A stretch of 64,000 nucleotides of DNA from Marinobacter antarcticus (GCF_011049865.1 NZ_DRGY01000057.1:56780-120779), one strand, 5' to 3'; counted from the first letter of the stretch, positions 8,591-18,545 are shown. A program made the numbers and translations. The notes: generated from the sequence alone by a model not told the origin.

Positions 8591-10120
8591 ATGACAAGAA
8601 CGAGGACAACCTTGACCACAGAAACAGAACTTCAGCCGCAGGATGCTCCGCTGGGTCGTCTTCCCTTCACCTTTGCCAAGCGCAACGGCGTTATTCTGAC
8701 CCGCTCAGAAGAGGGCAACCCGGTTATTCTGGTCAGGCCGGGCGCACCCCATTCGGCACTGGCTGAGGCAAATCGTATCAGCGGCGGCCGAGCGCGTTTT
8801 ACCACCATTGATCCCGGCCATTTCGATCAGGCGCTGAATGCCGCCTATCAGAATGATTCTGCCGAAGCCATGCAGATGGTTGAAGGCATTGGCGACGATA
8901 TGGATCTGGCCTCGCTCGCCGATTCCGTACCGGAAACGGAAGATCTGTTGGAGCAGGAAGACGACGCCCCGATCATTCGTTTGATCAACGCTATCCTGAC
9001 CGAGGCGGTCAAAAGCAGCGCCTCCGATGTGCACATAGAAACCTATGAGAAACATCTGATCGTGCGGTTTCGCGTTGACGGTGTGTTGCGCGAAGTGGTG
9101 CAGCCCAAGCGGGCGTTGGCACCGTTGCTGGTTTCACGGATCAAGGTTATGGCAAAACTGGACATTGCCGAAAAACGCGTGCCGCAGGACGGGCGAATTG
9201 CGCTTCGAGTGGCCGGCCGTGAGGTGGATATTCGTGTCTCTACCATGCCGTCATCCGCCGGAGAGCGGGTAGTGCTGCGTTTGCTGGACAAACAGGCGGG
9301 CGCAATACGCCTCGAATCGCTCGGTATGGCATCAGACGATCTTAAAATCCTGCGCCGGCTCATACACCGGCCTTACGGTATATTGCTTGTTACCGGGCCT
9401 ACGGGGTCGGGTAAGTCCACAACGCTGTACGCGTCATTGCAGGAAATAAACGATCGCAGCCGGAACATTCTTACGGTTGAAGATCCTATCGAGTACAACC
9501 TGCCGGGCATTGGTCAAACCCAGGTAAATCCGAAGGTTGAGATGACGTTTGCGCGCGGCTTGCGAGCCATTTTGCGCCAGGATCCCGATGTGGTGATGAT
9601 CGGTGAAATCCGAGATCTGGAAACCGCCGAGATTGCCGTTCAGGCGAGTCTGACCGGCCACCTTGTGCTGTCTACGTTGCACACCAATACCGCAGTGGGC
9701 GCCATTACGCGGCTTATGGATATGGGCATTGAGCCCTTTTTGATCTCCTCAAGCCTGGTGGGCATTGTGGCCCAGCGCCTTGTGCGAGTGTTGTGTAAAG
9801 AATGCCGCGAACCCTACACCCCCACGGAAGAGCACTGTGAATTCTTGCAGCAGGAATTTGCCAACCCGCCAACGGTGTACAGAGCGAAAGGATGTGATCA
9901 CTGCAACTATTTGGGGTACCGCGGACGTATAGGTATCTATGAGGTGGTCGAAGTAACCGAGGAGGTCAGTGCGTTGATTCACAAGCGTGCAGGTGAGCTG
10001 GATCTGGAGCGCGAAGCCCGGCGTAAAGGCCCGAGCATTCACGCCGACGGCGTCAGGAAAATACTCGAAGGCGTCACCACGCTGGAAGAGGTGCTTCGCG
10101 TGACGCATCGGGGCCAATAA
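8591..10120 (+). CDS. gspE: Type II secretion cytoplasmic ATPase GspE
   Basis: GspE powers pseudopilus assembly from the cytoplasm. The sequence shows the N-terminal docking region, then the ATPase: an Asp box region (SSASDVHIE), Walker [10 protein letters not shown] (about residue 270), a Walker B-type [12 protein letters not shown], the His-box [12 protein letters not shown], and a tetracysteine zinc site (CKEC...CDHC, about 402-435) that marks GspE. Length 509 is normal. Start choice is uncertain: the ATG at 8591 has no clear ribosome site, whereas an in-frame TTG at 8612 has GAGGA 6 bases upstream; the TTG would remove 7 residues. It is the first gene of a nine-gene operon gspE-M. Confidence 0.95.
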   Translation: MTRTRTTLTTETELQPQDAPLGRLPFTFAKRNGVILTRSEEGNPVILVRPGAPHSALAEANRISGGRARFTTIDPGHFDQALNAAYQNDSAEAMQMVEGIGDDMDLASLADSVPETEDLLEQEDDAPIIRLINAILTEAVKSSASDVHIETYEKHLIVRFRVDGVLREVVQPKRALAPLLVSRIKVMAKLDIAEKRVPQDGRIALRVAGREVDIRVSTMPSSAGERVVLRLLDKQAGAIRLESLGMASDDLKILRRLIHRPYGILLVTGPTGSGKSTTLYASLQEINDRSRNILTVEDPIEYNLPGIGQTQVNPKVEMTFARGLRAILRQDPDVVMIGEIRDLETAEIAVQASLTGHLVLSTLHTNTAVGAITRLMDMGIEPFLISSSLVGIVAQRLVRVLCKECREPYTPTEEHCEFLQQEFANPPTVYRAKGCDHCNYLGYRGRIGIYEVVEVTEEVSALIHKRAGELDLEREARRKGPSIHADGVRKILEGVTTLEEVLRVTHRGQ

Positions 10121-10123
10121 CCT

Positions 10124-11335
10124 ATGCCTGCTTATGAATACAAAGCCCTTGATGCCCGGGGCAAACAAAAACAGGGCGTAGTGGAGGCAGACGCGCCCCG
10201 CGCCGTGCGTCAACAGCTGCGAGAAAAAGGCCTGACGCCGCTGGCCGTTGAACCGGCCGTGCAGAAACGAACACCCAGCAACCCGCTGAGCGGCGGCGGT
10301 TCGCTGGCAGCCGCTGATCTTGCGTTGATTACGCGGCAACTGGCAACGTTGATTCAGTCGGGTATTCCCATCGAGCAGGCGCTTTCAGCAACCGCCCAAC
10401 AAACTGCCAAGCCTCGTACGCGCAGTATGTTGATCGCCATTCGGGCGAAGGTTATGGAAGGTTACACGCTGGCGGATAGTCTGGGCGAGTTCCCCAAAGC
10501 GTTTCCACGGCTCTACCGTTCAACCGTTGCGGCAGGCGAGCATGCAGGGCACCTCGACCTGGTTCTGAACCGGTTGGCCGACTACACCGAGAGCCGGCAG
10601 GAGTCGCGCCAGAAGATTCAGCTGGCCGCTATTTATCCTATTATTCTCAGTTTTGTGGCCATTGCCATTGTGGTGTTCCTGCTGACGTACGTTGTGCCGG
10701 ACATCATTGAGGTGTTTGTGAAGCAGGGCCAGGAGTTGCCTGTGCTTACCCAGGCAATGTTGGCGATGTCGACGTTTCTGTCCAGTTACGGTATCTACCT
10801 TCTTATTCTGGTGATCGCGGGTTCAATGGCCTTTCGCTACGCACTCACCAAGCCGGCGATACGGATGCGTTTTCATAAACGTTTGCTGCACCTGCCGTTG
10901 TTTTCAGGAATGGTTCGGGGTGTAAACACGGCCCGATACGCCAGTACGCTAAGCATACTGACAACCAGCGGCGTGCCGTTGGTTGATGCCATGAGAATTG
11001 CCGGCGAGGTACTGTCCAATGATTATTTACGTCAGGAATTAAAGGAAGCCGCTCGTAAAGTCAGTGAGGGTGGTTCCCTGCACCGGGCGCTGGATCAGTC
11101 CGGTTACTTTCCGCCGATGATGTTGCACATGATCGCCAGTGGAGAAACCAGCGGAGAGCTGGACAGCATGCTGGAACGCACCGCAAGGATGCAGGAAAAC
11201 ACGTTACAAGCAAAAATAGCCGCCATCGTCGGGCTTTTTGAGCCCATGATGCTGCTGATCATGGGCGTTGTTGTACTGATCATTGTGATGGCCATCATGC
11301 TGCCCATACTGAACATGAGCAATCTGGTCGGTTAG
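10124..11335 (+). CDS. gspF: Type II secretion inner-membrane platform protein GspF
   Basis: A 403-residue polytopic protein with two repeated T2SSF domains. The first begins at DLALITRQLATLIQSGIPIEQAL (about 66) and the second at TARYASTLSILTTSGVPLVDAM (about 270). Hydrophobic helices lie near 170-195, 222-240 and 372-395, the last ending in MLPILNMSNLVG. GspF interacts with GspE and GspL in the assembly platform. It starts 3 bp after the gspE stop. Confidence 0.95.
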   Translation: MPAYEYKALDARGKQKQGVVEADAPRAVRQQLREKGLTPLAVEPAVQKRTPSNPLSGGGSLAAADLALITRQLATLIQSGIPIEQALSATAQQTAKPRTRSMLIAIRAKVMEGYTLADSLGEFPKAFPRLYRSTVAAGEHAGHLDLVLNRLADYTESRQESRQKIQLAAIYPIILSFVAIAIVVFLLTYVVPDIIEVFVKQGQELPVLTQAMLAMSTFLSSYGIYLLILVIAGSMAFRYALTKPAIRMRFHKRLLHLPLFSGMVRGVNTARYASTLSILTTSGVPLVDAMRIAGEVLSNDYLRQELKEAARKVSEGGSLHRALDQSGYFPPMMLHMIASGETSGELDSMLERTARMQENTLQAKIAAIVGLFEPMMLLIMGVVVLIIVMAIMLPILNMSNLVG

Positions 11336-11428
11336 GATGTGCTGGCAACAGCTGTTCAAGCCGTCTTTCAAACCAACTCTTCAAGCCAACTTTTAATGCC
11401 AACTTTAAAACCAACAACGAGTGACATA

Positions 11429-11881
11429 ATGACGATGAGACACCATAACAAGCCAGAATCGAGCCGGGGCTTTACCCTTATTGAAATCATGGTCGTCATG
11501 GTCATTCTTGGCCTGCTGGTGGCCATAGTGGCGCCGAACATCATGGGCCGGAGTGATCAGGCCAAGGTAACCATCGCCGAAACCCAGCTCACCAATATTT
11601 CCAAGGCGCTGGATATCTATCGGCTGGACAACAGTCATTATCCCTCCACCCAGCAGGGCCTGGAGGCGCTAAAATCCCGCCCGACCGGCAGCCCTGAACC
11701 GAAGAACTGGAACCCTGACGGGTATATGAAAAGCATCCCGCAAGATCCCTGGGGTGGCGACTTCCAGTATGTAAGCCCGGGCGCAGAGGGTGCTTATGAC
11801 TTGTATTCCTACGGCTCCGATGGCCAGGAAGGTGGCGATGGCGATGCGTCGGATATCAGTATCTGGAAAATCGGCAACTGA
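11429..11881 (+). CDS. gspG: Type II secretion major pseudopilin GspG
   Basis: The main pseudopilus subunit. After a basic leader comes RGFTLIEIMVVMVILGLLVA, the prepilin peptidase site (cut after Gly) with the conserved Glu5 and the hydrophobic helix. The C-terminus (YDLYSYGSDGQEGGDGDASDISIW) holds the calcium-binding loop typical of GspG. The ORF track begins at GTG 11339, which would give an implausible 40-residue leader; the ATG at 11429 (MTMRHHNK, 14-residue leader) is preferred, with ATG 11435 also possible. The 93-bp gap after gspF repeats 'ccaactttt'-like units and seems non-coding. Confidence 0.93.
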   Translation: MTMRHHNKPESSRGFTLIEIMVVMVILGLLVAIVAPNIMGRSDQAKVTIAETQLTNISKALDIYRLDNSHYPSTQQGLEALKSRPTGSPEPKNWNPDGYMKSIPQDPWGGDFQYVSPGAEGAYDLYSYGSDGQEGGDGDASDISIWKIGN

Positions 11882-12424
11882 TTGGTGATACATCGGGTAT
11901 CCGCAAATCGCAGCCGCGGTTTTACGCTGATAGAGATACTGGTTGTTCTGGTTTTGATCGGGCTACTGGCGTCTCTTGCGGTTTTCACTATGGGTGGGAA
12001 CTCGCAGCAGCGGGAGCTTCAAAACGAGGTGCGAGAACTGTATTTGCTCATGCAGACGGTATCGGATCAGGCGGTGCTTAACAATCTGGAAATAGGGCTG
12101 TTGTTTGAAAAAAACGGGTATGGTTTTGTCGCCTTTCAGGATGAAACCGGCGATTGGAAAGCGTCAGGTGAGCGCATATTCCGCGTCAGATCCTTTCCCG
12201 AGTGGTTGGTTGTTACGCAATTTATTGAAAATGATGCGCCCCGCCTGGCGTCTGCCGAGGACAAACTCAGACCGGATGTGGTGTTTTTCTCCAGCGGCGA
12301 GACCACGCCTTTTGAACTGGAATTTACAGTGGGCAGCGAAACGGACTATACGCAGATTCTGGCGTCAGATGGGATATCCCCTATCAAGTGGCGCCAACCC
12401 GGTGATGAGGATGAGGTTGAGTGA
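11882..12424 (+). CDS. gspH: Type II secretion minor pseudopilin GspH
   Basis: A 180-residue minor pseudopilin with a type III signal: SRGFTLIEILVVLVLIGLLA, cleaved before Phe, then a beta-rich C-terminal domain. It starts directly after the gspG stop at TTG 11882 or GTG 11885 (TTGGTG), either giving a short leader ending in NRSRG. GspH is thought to sit between the GspG shaft and the GspI-J-K tip. It overlaps gspI by four bases (GTGA). Confidence 0.9.
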   Translation: MVIHRVSANRSRGFTLIEILVVLVLIGLLASLAVFTMGGNSQQRELQNEVRELYLLMQTVSDQAVLNNLEIGLLFEKNGYGFVAFQDETGDWKASGERIFRVRSFPEWLVVTQFIENDAPRLASAEDKLRPDVVFFSSGETTPFELEFTVGSETDYTQILASDGISPIKWRQPGDEDEVE

Positions 12425-12822
12425 TACCCCATAGAGCCCTGAAATCGGGAAGGTCAGCAAAAGGTTTCACGCTCATCGAAGTGATGGTTGCCTTGCTGGT
12501 GTTCGGATTAATTGCGACCGCCGCCGCAAACGTCAGCAGCCAATATATATCCAGTTATGAACGCATCCGCGATAAAACCCTTGCGGGTTGGTTGGCAGAT
12601 AACCGCATCAATGAAATCCGCTTGGAGGAAAACCTGCCGGGCATTTCCGAGAACGCAAAAGACAGGGAGTATGGCCCGTACCGATGGCAAGTGACGACCA
12701 GGGTGCTGGCGACGGCCGAACCTAAAATGCGGCGCGTGGAAGTCGAAGTGGCCCTGTATCGTGATGGCCGAACTCAGCCCTATCCAGTGCACACGCTGGC
12801 GGCTTTTGTGGGTACACAATGA
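12421..12822 (+). CDS. gspI: Type II secretion minor pseudopilin GspI
   Basis: A 133-residue protein with leader and N-methylation motif AKGFTLIEVMVALLVFGL, followed by the GspI-typical segment 'ADNRINEIRLE'. Length matches the family (about 125-135). It begins at GTG overlapping the gspH stop by four bases and its own stop overlaps gspJ. GspI nucleates the pseudopilus tip with GspJ and GspK. Confidence 0.92.
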   Translation: MIPHRALKSGRSAKGFTLIEVMVALLVFGLIATAAANVSSQYISSYERIRDKTLAGWLADNRINEIRLEENLPGISENAKDREYGPYRWQVTTRVLATAEPKMRRVEVEVALYRDGRTQPYPVHTLAAFVGTQ

Positions 12823-13553
12823 GTGACCAGCGGGGCTTTACGCTACTTGAGGTGTTGGTGGCAATAACCATCACAGCCATCATTGGTATTGGCGTTTGGC
12901 AGGTGCTGAATGGCGTGATTCTTTCTCGCGACAGGGTGGATGATGTTGCTGAAAATTTTGATGGCCTGCAACGGGCGATGTTGCTTTTGGAGCGGGACAT
13001 TACCCAGATAGTGAACCGGCCAACTCGGGATATCTATGGCGACTTCAAGCCGGCATTGACCAGTCGTGAAGACGATTTTGCCTTGATGCTCACCCGGCAA
13101 GGCTGGCGTAACCCTCTGGGGATCCGGCGCAGTGGCCTGCAGCGTGTGGGTTGGGAATACACCGGCAGCGAACTGCGAAGACGCTATTGGCCAACGGTGG
13201 ATCAAGGCCAGGAAGACAACAGTCAGGATTTATTGCTGCTTGAGGGTGTCACAGCGTTTGATCTGCGGTTCCTCAATGAACAAAACAGTTGGGAACCTGA
13301 GTGGCCGCCCGACGACGCCATGGCGGCGCTGACGCCGGGCAGTCGCCCCGACATTGCGTTTCCCCGGGGTATCGAAATCACGTTGAAGCACGAACGGTTC
13401 GGTGAGATTGTACGAACGTTTGTGCTGCCAGACTTTGATCCGTCGGGCGCACAAGGCCAGGTCGATCAACTGAACAGCGGTCGCAGCGAAGCCGAAGAAG
13501 CAGGTGCTGCGGCACAGGATACGAATTCGGATAATCCTGGGCAGGGGGGCTGA
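12819..13553 (+). CDS. gspJ: Type II secretion minor pseudopilin GspJ
   Basis: A 244-residue pseudopilin with a very short leader (MSDQRG) before FTLLEVLVAITITAIIGIGVW. The folded domain has the GspJ pattern LLLERDITQIVNRPTRD (about 55-70) and TRQGWRNPLGIRRSGLQRV. The last 30 residues are acidic and low in complexity (SEAEEAGAAAQD), probably a disordered tail. It overlaps gspI by four bases (ATGA). Confidence 0.93.
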   Translation: MSDQRGFTLLEVLVAITITAIIGIGVWQVLNGVILSRDRVDDVAENFDGLQRAMLLLERDITQIVNRPTRDIYGDFKPALTSREDDFALMLTRQGWRNPLGIRRSGLQRVGWEYTGSELRRRYWPTVDQGQEDNSQDLLLLEGVTAFDLRFLNEQNSWEPEWPPDDAMAALTPGSRPDIAFPRGIEITLKHERFGEIVRTFVLPDFDPSGAQGQVDQLNSGRSEAEEAGAAAQDTNSDNPGQGG

Positions 13554-13559
13554 GTCGGT

Positions 13560-14570
13560 ATGATCATTAACGCCCATGGTTCTTGGCCGGCAAAACAACA
13601 GGGTGTTGCGCTGATTATGGTGCTGCTCGCCATGGCGCTGGTGGTTATGCTGGCCTCCGGTATGACTCAGCAGCAAAGTATCCGGGTGTTCAAAGCCGGG
13701 CACTATCTGGCTCAGCAGCAGGGGCAAAGCATTGCGTTGGGCGCAGAGGCGTTTGCGCGCCAGATTCTGATTCGGGATTTTGAAGAAGATAAAGAACAAA
13801 ATCTGATGGTCGACAGCCTTGACGAATTCTGGGCGATGAACGCAGCGATTTTACCTCTGGACGAGAACGGCGTCGCAGAGGTGCAAATAGACGATCTGGG
13901 TGGGCGGATAAATCTCAACGACCTGGTGTCTGCTGGCGGCCAGGTGGATCCGACAACCAAAGATCGTCTTACCCATTTATTGATCGCGCTCGGGATAACC
14001 GGGGTGTCCGTGGACGCGCTGGTGGACTGGATTGATCCGAACGACGAGACAATCAGCGCCTACGGTGCGGAAGACGGCCAATATTTAATGGCCGAGCCGG
14101 GGTTTCGAGCTGCCAATCAGCCTTTTGTGAGCGTTTCGGAACTGCGGCTGATTGAAGGAATGACCGAAGAGATTTACGTGGCGCTGCGGCCCCATGTGGC
14201 GGCGCTACCGATTCGCGGGCTGGGTATTAACGTGAACACGGCGACCGCTGAAGTGCTGATGTCATTGCACGAAGAGCTGACGGCTGCTCAGGCTGCGTCT
14301 ATTATTGAAAGTCGTGAAGAAGCGCGATTTGAGAGCGTTCAGGATTTTCTGGCGCTGCCAGAGTTTGCGGGGCTGGGCCTGAAGTCCACTGGACTTGGCC
14401 TGCAAACCCGATTTTTTGAAGTTGTTTCACGGATTACCTACGATGACCGTGTTGTTAATATGGTGAGTACAGTGTTTCGCAACCAGAAGGGTAATGTCCG
14501 AACGGTGCACAGGGATACCGGACAGAAGAATCGCATTACCAAAGAGCCCTACACCATTTCGGAAGGATAA
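13560..14570 (+). CDS. gspK: Type II secretion tip pseudopilin GspK
   Basis: A 336-residue protein, the largest pseudopilin, expected to cap the pseudopilus. The hydrophobic segment QQGVALIMVLLAMALVVML lacks Glu5, as is usual for GspK, because nothing packs above it. The T2SSK alpha domain includes DLGGRINLNDLV and DWIDPNDE (a calcium-binding area), and a helix-hairpin-helix-like GLGINVNTATAEVLMSL follows at about 220. Spacing of 6 bp after gspJ. Confidence 0.94.
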   Translation: MIINAHGSWPAKQQGVALIMVLLAMALVVMLASGMTQQQSIRVFKAGHYLAQQQGQSIALGAEAFARQILIRDFEEDKEQNLMVDSLDEFWAMNAAILPLDENGVAEVQIDDLGGRINLNDLVSAGGQVDPTTKDRLTHLLIALGITGVSVDALVDWIDPNDETISAYGAEDGQYLMAEPGFRAANQPFVSVSELRLIEGMTEEIYVALRPHVAALPIRGLGINVNTATAEVLMSLHEELTAAQAASIIESREEARFESVQDFLALPEFAGLGLKSTGLGLQTRFFEVVSRITYDDRVVNMVSTVFRNQKGNVRTVHRDTGQKNRITKEPYTISEG

Positions 14571-14572
14571 CC

Positions 14573-15895
14573 ATGTCTTATCGCCTCTACGTGCGAGCAC
14601 TATCTACCACTGCAGCTGCATCTGCAACATCGGAACCCGGAGAAACTCTGGAACCCCGGTTGTTCAATTGGGTGCTCTACGATGCGGGTGGCGATGCGCA
14701 GGCTCAGGGCAACCGCGATCCTCAGAGCACGGTTGAGCAAACGCTCAGCCAGAACGGGCTAAGCGATGTATTACTGGTCGGCATTATTCCGGGCGATGAA
14801 GCGCTGTTTTGCGTGGCTGATATTCCCGCCAAGCAGAGCCGTTACATCAATCAGGCGTTGCCCTATGCGGTTGAAGAGCAGATTGCCCAGGATATCGACA
14901 GCGTTCACTTGGCGTTGGGCTCACACAATGCCGAGGGTTATCGGGTGGCGGCTATTGACCGAATCCGGATGGCGCACTGGCTTGAGCTGTTCCGCGACTG
15001 GACACACACCAGGCTTGAGGCTATCTACCCTGACGCCGCGATGCTTCCCGTGACAGAGGGCGGGTGGTCGATTTGCCTGGATGGCGAATCCGCTATGATG
15101 GGGAGCGAACGCGGTGAATGGCTGAGCATGCAGTCCGTCAACCTCGGCATGTTCGCGTACACGTTGGCAGCACCTCCTTCAGAGGATGTTGTTGCGGAAG
15201 TACCCGTTGTGATTTACGGCACAGACGCTGAGTTTGAAGAGCAACAAGCGTTGCTTGGCGAGCTTATGGTACCGGGCCGACTTGCGGTTCGACGAGAGTC
15301 GCTTGAGCTCATGCCGCTGGAATTGTTGGCCCACGCTCATCATCACCATCTTTGCCGCCCGATTAATCTGTGCCAACGTGATTTTTCAGTCAAAGATGGT
15401 AAGGCAAACCCCTTGAAACCCTGGAGGCCGCTGATTGCCGTAGCCGCGGTATGGTTCGCCGTACAAGTGGCGGTTGAAGCCGGAATGGGCTTCTATTACC
15501 AGCAACAGGCGGAAGACTTGAGACAGCAAGCAATGTCGGTGTATCGCGAGTCCTTTCCCGGCGACCGCAAGACCCACGCTGGCAACGTGAGACGCGTGGT
15601 GGAAGGCCAGTTGCGCGTTGCCGGTGCCGATGGGCCAGCGGCCGATTTCGTCACATTGATGAAGTACACGGGCCAACAATACTCAAATGTCGCCAGCACC
15701 GGTTCCGTAACGTTCAATTCCATCAATTACAGCCAGTCTCGCGGAGAACTGGTGGTCGATGTGCGGGCTGAAAGCTACGATCGCCTGAGTGCTTTACGAA
15801 ACGGCCTGGTGGGTCAGGGGCTTGATGCAAAAATCGGCTCTGTGGTGAACGAGGCCAGCGGCGCTCGCGGCCGACTGACAGTCTCCGGAGGTTAG
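14573..15895 (+). CDS. gspL: Type II secretion platform protein GspL
   Basis: A 440-residue bitopic protein. The N-terminal cytoplasmic domain (to about 280) has the actin-like GspL fold, with PAKQSRYINQALPYAVEEQIA as a recognisable core; it recruits GspE to the membrane. One TM helix (LIAVAAVWFAVQVAVEAGMGF, about 283-303) precedes a periplasmic ferredoxin-like domain that pairs with GspM. Starts 2 bp after the gspK stop. Confidence 0.92.
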   Translation: MSYRLYVRALSTTAAASATSEPGETLEPRLFNWVLYDAGGDAQAQGNRDPQSTVEQTLSQNGLSDVLLVGIIPGDEALFCVADIPAKQSRYINQALPYAVEEQIAQDIDSVHLALGSHNAEGYRVAAIDRIRMAHWLELFRDWTHTRLEAIYPDAAMLPVTEGGWSICLDGESAMMGSERGEWLSMQSVNLGMFAYTLAAPPSEDVVAEVPVVIYGTDAEFEEQQALLGELMVPGRLAVRRESLELMPLELLAHAHHHHLCRPINLCQRDFSVKDGKANPLKPWRPLIAVAAVWFAVQVAVEAGMGFYYQQQAEDLRQQAMSVYRESFPGDRKTHAGNVRRVVEGQLRVAGADGPAADFVTLMKYTGQQYSNVASTGSVTFNSINYSQSRGELVVDVRAESYDRLSALRNGLVGQGLDAKIGSVVNEASGARGRLTVSGG

Positions 15896-15899
15896 GACT

Positions 15900-16430
15900 A
15901 TGTTGACGAAACTCAAAGAACAACCGTCAATCGGCAAATGGACTGCGCAATATGATCAGCTTCCAAGGCGGGATCAGCAGGCATTGGCGGTACTAGCCAT
16001 TGCCGTGTTTCTCGGCATTCTTTATTTCGCAGTGTGGAGTCCGGTCACGGAATTCCACAACCAGGCCGCTGCGAGCAGGGAAAACGCCGCAGAACTTGCG
16101 GTCTGGATGCAATCGAACGCGCCGACAATCCGCCGGTTGGGCAGCAGCGGCGCAGACCCTTCTGCGACGGCCGCCGACATTCCCGCCGACGGTCGTGCAC
16201 TGATGGGCCTGGTGACTCAATCCGCAAGGGAATCCGGCCTAACCCTGCAGCGCTTTGAGCCGAGTGGTGACGGTGCCATCAGAGTGTGGCTTGAAGCGGT
16301 TCCCTATTCGGACGTTGCAGCCTGGCTCGAAATGCTTAATGGTAAGCATGGCGTTGTCATTGATCAGGCTGCGCTCGACAGGGCCGGAGAACCCGGGAGG
16401 GTGTCCGTTCGTTTAACGTTGGCAATCTGA
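15900..16430 (+). CDS. gspM: Type II secretion platform protein GspM
   Basis: A 176-residue bitopic protein with a short cytoplasmic N-terminus, one TM helix (ALAVLAIAVFLGILYFAVWSP, about 28-48) and a periplasmic ferredoxin-like domain. It would dimerise with GspL. It is the last gene of the operon; gspN is absent, as in Pseudomonas xcp, and gspO (the prepilin peptidase) is usually with pil genes elsewhere. Confidence 0.9.
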   Translation: MLTKLKEQPSIGKWTAQYDQLPRRDQQALAVLAIAVFLGILYFAVWSPVTEFHNQAAASRENAAELAVWMQSNAPTIRRLGSSGADPSATAADIPADGRALMGLVTQSARESGLTLQRFEPSGDGAIRVWLEAVPYSDVAAWLEMLNGKHGVVIDQAALDRAGEPGRVSVRLTLAI

Positions 16431-16485
16431 TCCCAAGAGTCGGGGTTCCGGGGTCGTTTCTCCGGACAGAGGCAGGAGAGAAAGC

Positions 16486-17148
16486 ATGAGTAGCGACAGC
16501 GATAGCAACCCGGAATCCGTTATTGTCCGGTTGGATGTCAGTGCCTTGAACGAAGCTAGGTCGATTCTGTATGACGCCTACCGGAACGAACCCACGTTTC
16601 AGTATCTGTTCAACCATCGCAAACCCGGGTATAACCAGCGGGTTAGGGCTACCGTGCGTGAATTGGTTGATCTGTATTTTGAACTGGATCAGGAAGCGGT
16701 CGGCGTGATGGTTGATGACACGTTGGTTGCTGTCGCGTTCATTGGCGACCCGGATCTGCGCTTGAATCTGGCGGACCAGTTCAGTTGGAGAATCCGCATG
16801 GTGCTGACGGCTGGGTTTGCCTCCACCCGGCGCTACCTGGACTACCACGAAAAAATACGGGCGATGTTGCCGCAACCACTGGCGCACCAGTTACCGTTGA
16901 TGGGTGTTAATCCCAAATATCAGAATCGCGGTCATGGTCGGTTGCTGCTGCACGCGGTGCAGCGGCTTTGTGCTGACAACCCGCGGGGGAGCGGCCTGGT
17001 TCTGGATACCGGTAACAGTCGCTACCTGCCATTTTATGAATCTGAAGGCTTTCGAAGCCTTGGTAAAATTCGCCTTGGCGATTTCGAGGACCATGTATTG
17101 TTCCGCGAAGTCCATCCCCAAGCCAAGGCAACGGCTCAACAAAACTAA
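16486..17148 (+). CDS. GNAT family N-acetyltransferase
   Basis: A 220-residue protein with the GNAT fold. The acetyl-CoA binding motif A is visible as MGVNPKYQNRGHGRLLLHAV (about 140-160; Q/R-x-x-G-x-G/A form), followed by LVLDTGNSRYLPFYESEGF, the usual motif B. The acceptor substrate is unknown. GGAG lies 9 bases before the ATG. It follows gspM by 55 bp and precedes glutathione reductase by 26 bp, so read-through from either side is possible. Confidence 0.85.
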   Translation: MSSDSDSNPESVIVRLDVSALNEARSILYDAYRNEPTFQYLFNHRKPGYNQRVRATVRELVDLYFELDQEAVGVMVDDTLVAVAFIGDPDLRLNLADQFSWRIRMVLTAGFASTRRYLDYHEKIRAMLPQPLAHQLPLMGVNPKYQNRGHGRLLLHAVQRLCADNPRGSGLVLDTGNSRYLPFYESEGFRSLGKIRLGDFEDHVLFREVHPQAKATAQQN

Positions 17149-17174
17149 CGTTGTAACGAACAACAGGAGACATT

Positions 17175-18536
17175 GTGTCTGATAGCCAGGATTATGATCT
17201 GATTGTGATTGGTGCCGGGTCCGGCGGCGTTCGCCTGGCGCGGATGTCCGCCGGTCGGGGCGCCCGCGTAGCGGTAGTGGAATCCCGCTATCTGGGAGGC
17301 ACATGCGTGAACGTTGGCTGCGTTCCCAAAAAGCTGTTTGTCTATGGCGCCCACGTTCACGACGAACTGGAAGACGCGGCAGGTTATGGCTGGACGCTGC
17401 CGTTGGATCAGGTCAGCTTTGACTGGCCAACGCTTGTGGCCAACAAGAATACCGAAATCGAAAGGCTGAACGGTATTTACGGTCGAATGCTGGAGAACGC
17501 CGGTGTTACCGTTATTGACGGCACGGCCTCTATAAAAGATCCGAATACAGTGGTGGTTGGGGATAAGCAGTACACGACCGCCCATATTACAGTCGCCACA
17601 GGAAGCTGGCCGGTTGTGCCAGACGTCCCGGGCAAGGAATGTATCCTCACCTCGAACGAAATGTTCTATCTGCCCCAATTACCGAAGCAGGCCGTGATCT
17701 GGGGTGGAGGTTATATTGCGGTGGAATTCGCCGGGATTCTGGCGGGCCTGGGGGTGGAAACCACGTTGCTTTATCGCGGTGATCTTTTCCTGCGCGGTTT
17801 TGATAACGATGTCCGTCAGTTCACGGAACAGGAAATGCGCAAAAAGGGCATTCATCTAGAGTTCGGCGTAACGATTGAGGCTGTCGAAGCTGAAGACTCC
17901 CATTACACCGTCAAACTCAGTAACGGCAACGTTATGGAGACCGGGCTCGTGATGGCAGCAACGGGCAGGAGGGCACTGGTAGACGGTCTGGGTTTGACCG
18001 AGCTGGGTATTGAACTTAATGCCTCCGGGCATGTGGTCGTCGACGACTATTTTCAAACCTCAGTCCCGTCGATAACGGCGCTTGGCGATGTCATCGGAAC
18101 GCCTCAGTTGACCCCAGTGGCGCTCGCACAAGGCATGGTGCTCTCCCGGCGGCTATTTGGCGACGGTGAGGGCGAGGTCGATTACACCGCAATTCCAACC
18201 GCCGTTTTCTGTCAGCCGAATATAGGCACTGTTGGTCTCACGGAACAGGAGGCCAGAGTAGCCGGGCACACTGTGAAAATTTATCGCTCTGAATTCCGGC
18301 CGATGAAATACATACTCAGCGGTCGTGAAGAGCGCTGTCTGATGAAACTTGTGGTGGATGGCGCAACAGATAAAGTGCTGGGCGCCCACATGGTCGGGCC
18401 GGATGCAGGCGAAATCACTCAGGGGCTCGCGGTCGCCATAAAAGCTGGTGCAACCAAGGCACAGTTTGATTCAACCATGGGCATACACCCAACATCCGCA
18501 GAAGAATTTGTCACCATGCGCGAGCCTGTCGCCTGA
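17175..18536 (+). CDS. gor: Glutathione-disulfide reductase
   Basis: The 453-residue flavoprotein uses NADPH to reduce glutathione disulfide in the cytoplasm. It has an N-terminal FAD site ([15 protein letters not shown]), the redox-active disulfide [13 protein letters not shown] (about 40-52), an NADPH-binding fold ([17 protein letters not shown]), and the C-terminal His-Glu pair in GIHPTSAEE that completes the active site. It starts at GTG with AGGAGA upstream. Length matches bacterial Gor (about 450). Confidence 0.93.
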   Translation: MSDSQDYDLIVIGAGSGGVRLARMSAGRGARVAVVESRYLGGTCVNVGCVPKKLFVYGAHVHDELEDAAGYGWTLPLDQVSFDWPTLVANKNTEIERLNGIYGRMLENAGVTVIDGTASIKDPNTVVVGDKQYTTAHITVATGSWPVVPDVPGKECILTSNEMFYLPQLPKQAVIWGGGYIAVEFAGILAGLGVETTLLYRGDLFLRGFDNDVRQFTEQEMRKKGIHLEFGVTIEAVEAEDSHYTVKLSNGNVMETGLVMAATGRRALVDGLGLTELGIELNASGHVVVDDYFQTSVPSITALGDVIGTPQLTPVALAQGMVLSRRLFGDGEGEVDYTAIPTAVFCQPNIGTVGLTEQEARVAGHTVKIYRSEFRPMKYILSGREERCLMKLVVDGATDKVLGAHMVGPDAGEITQGLAVAIKAGATKAQFDSTMGIHPTSAEEFVTMREPVA

Positions 18537-18545
18537 TGTGAACGA

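Noticed and set aside
11339-11428. GTG 11339 as gspG start
   Set aside because: It would put about 44 residues before the prepilin peptidase site; type II pseudopilins have leaders of roughly 5-15 residues.
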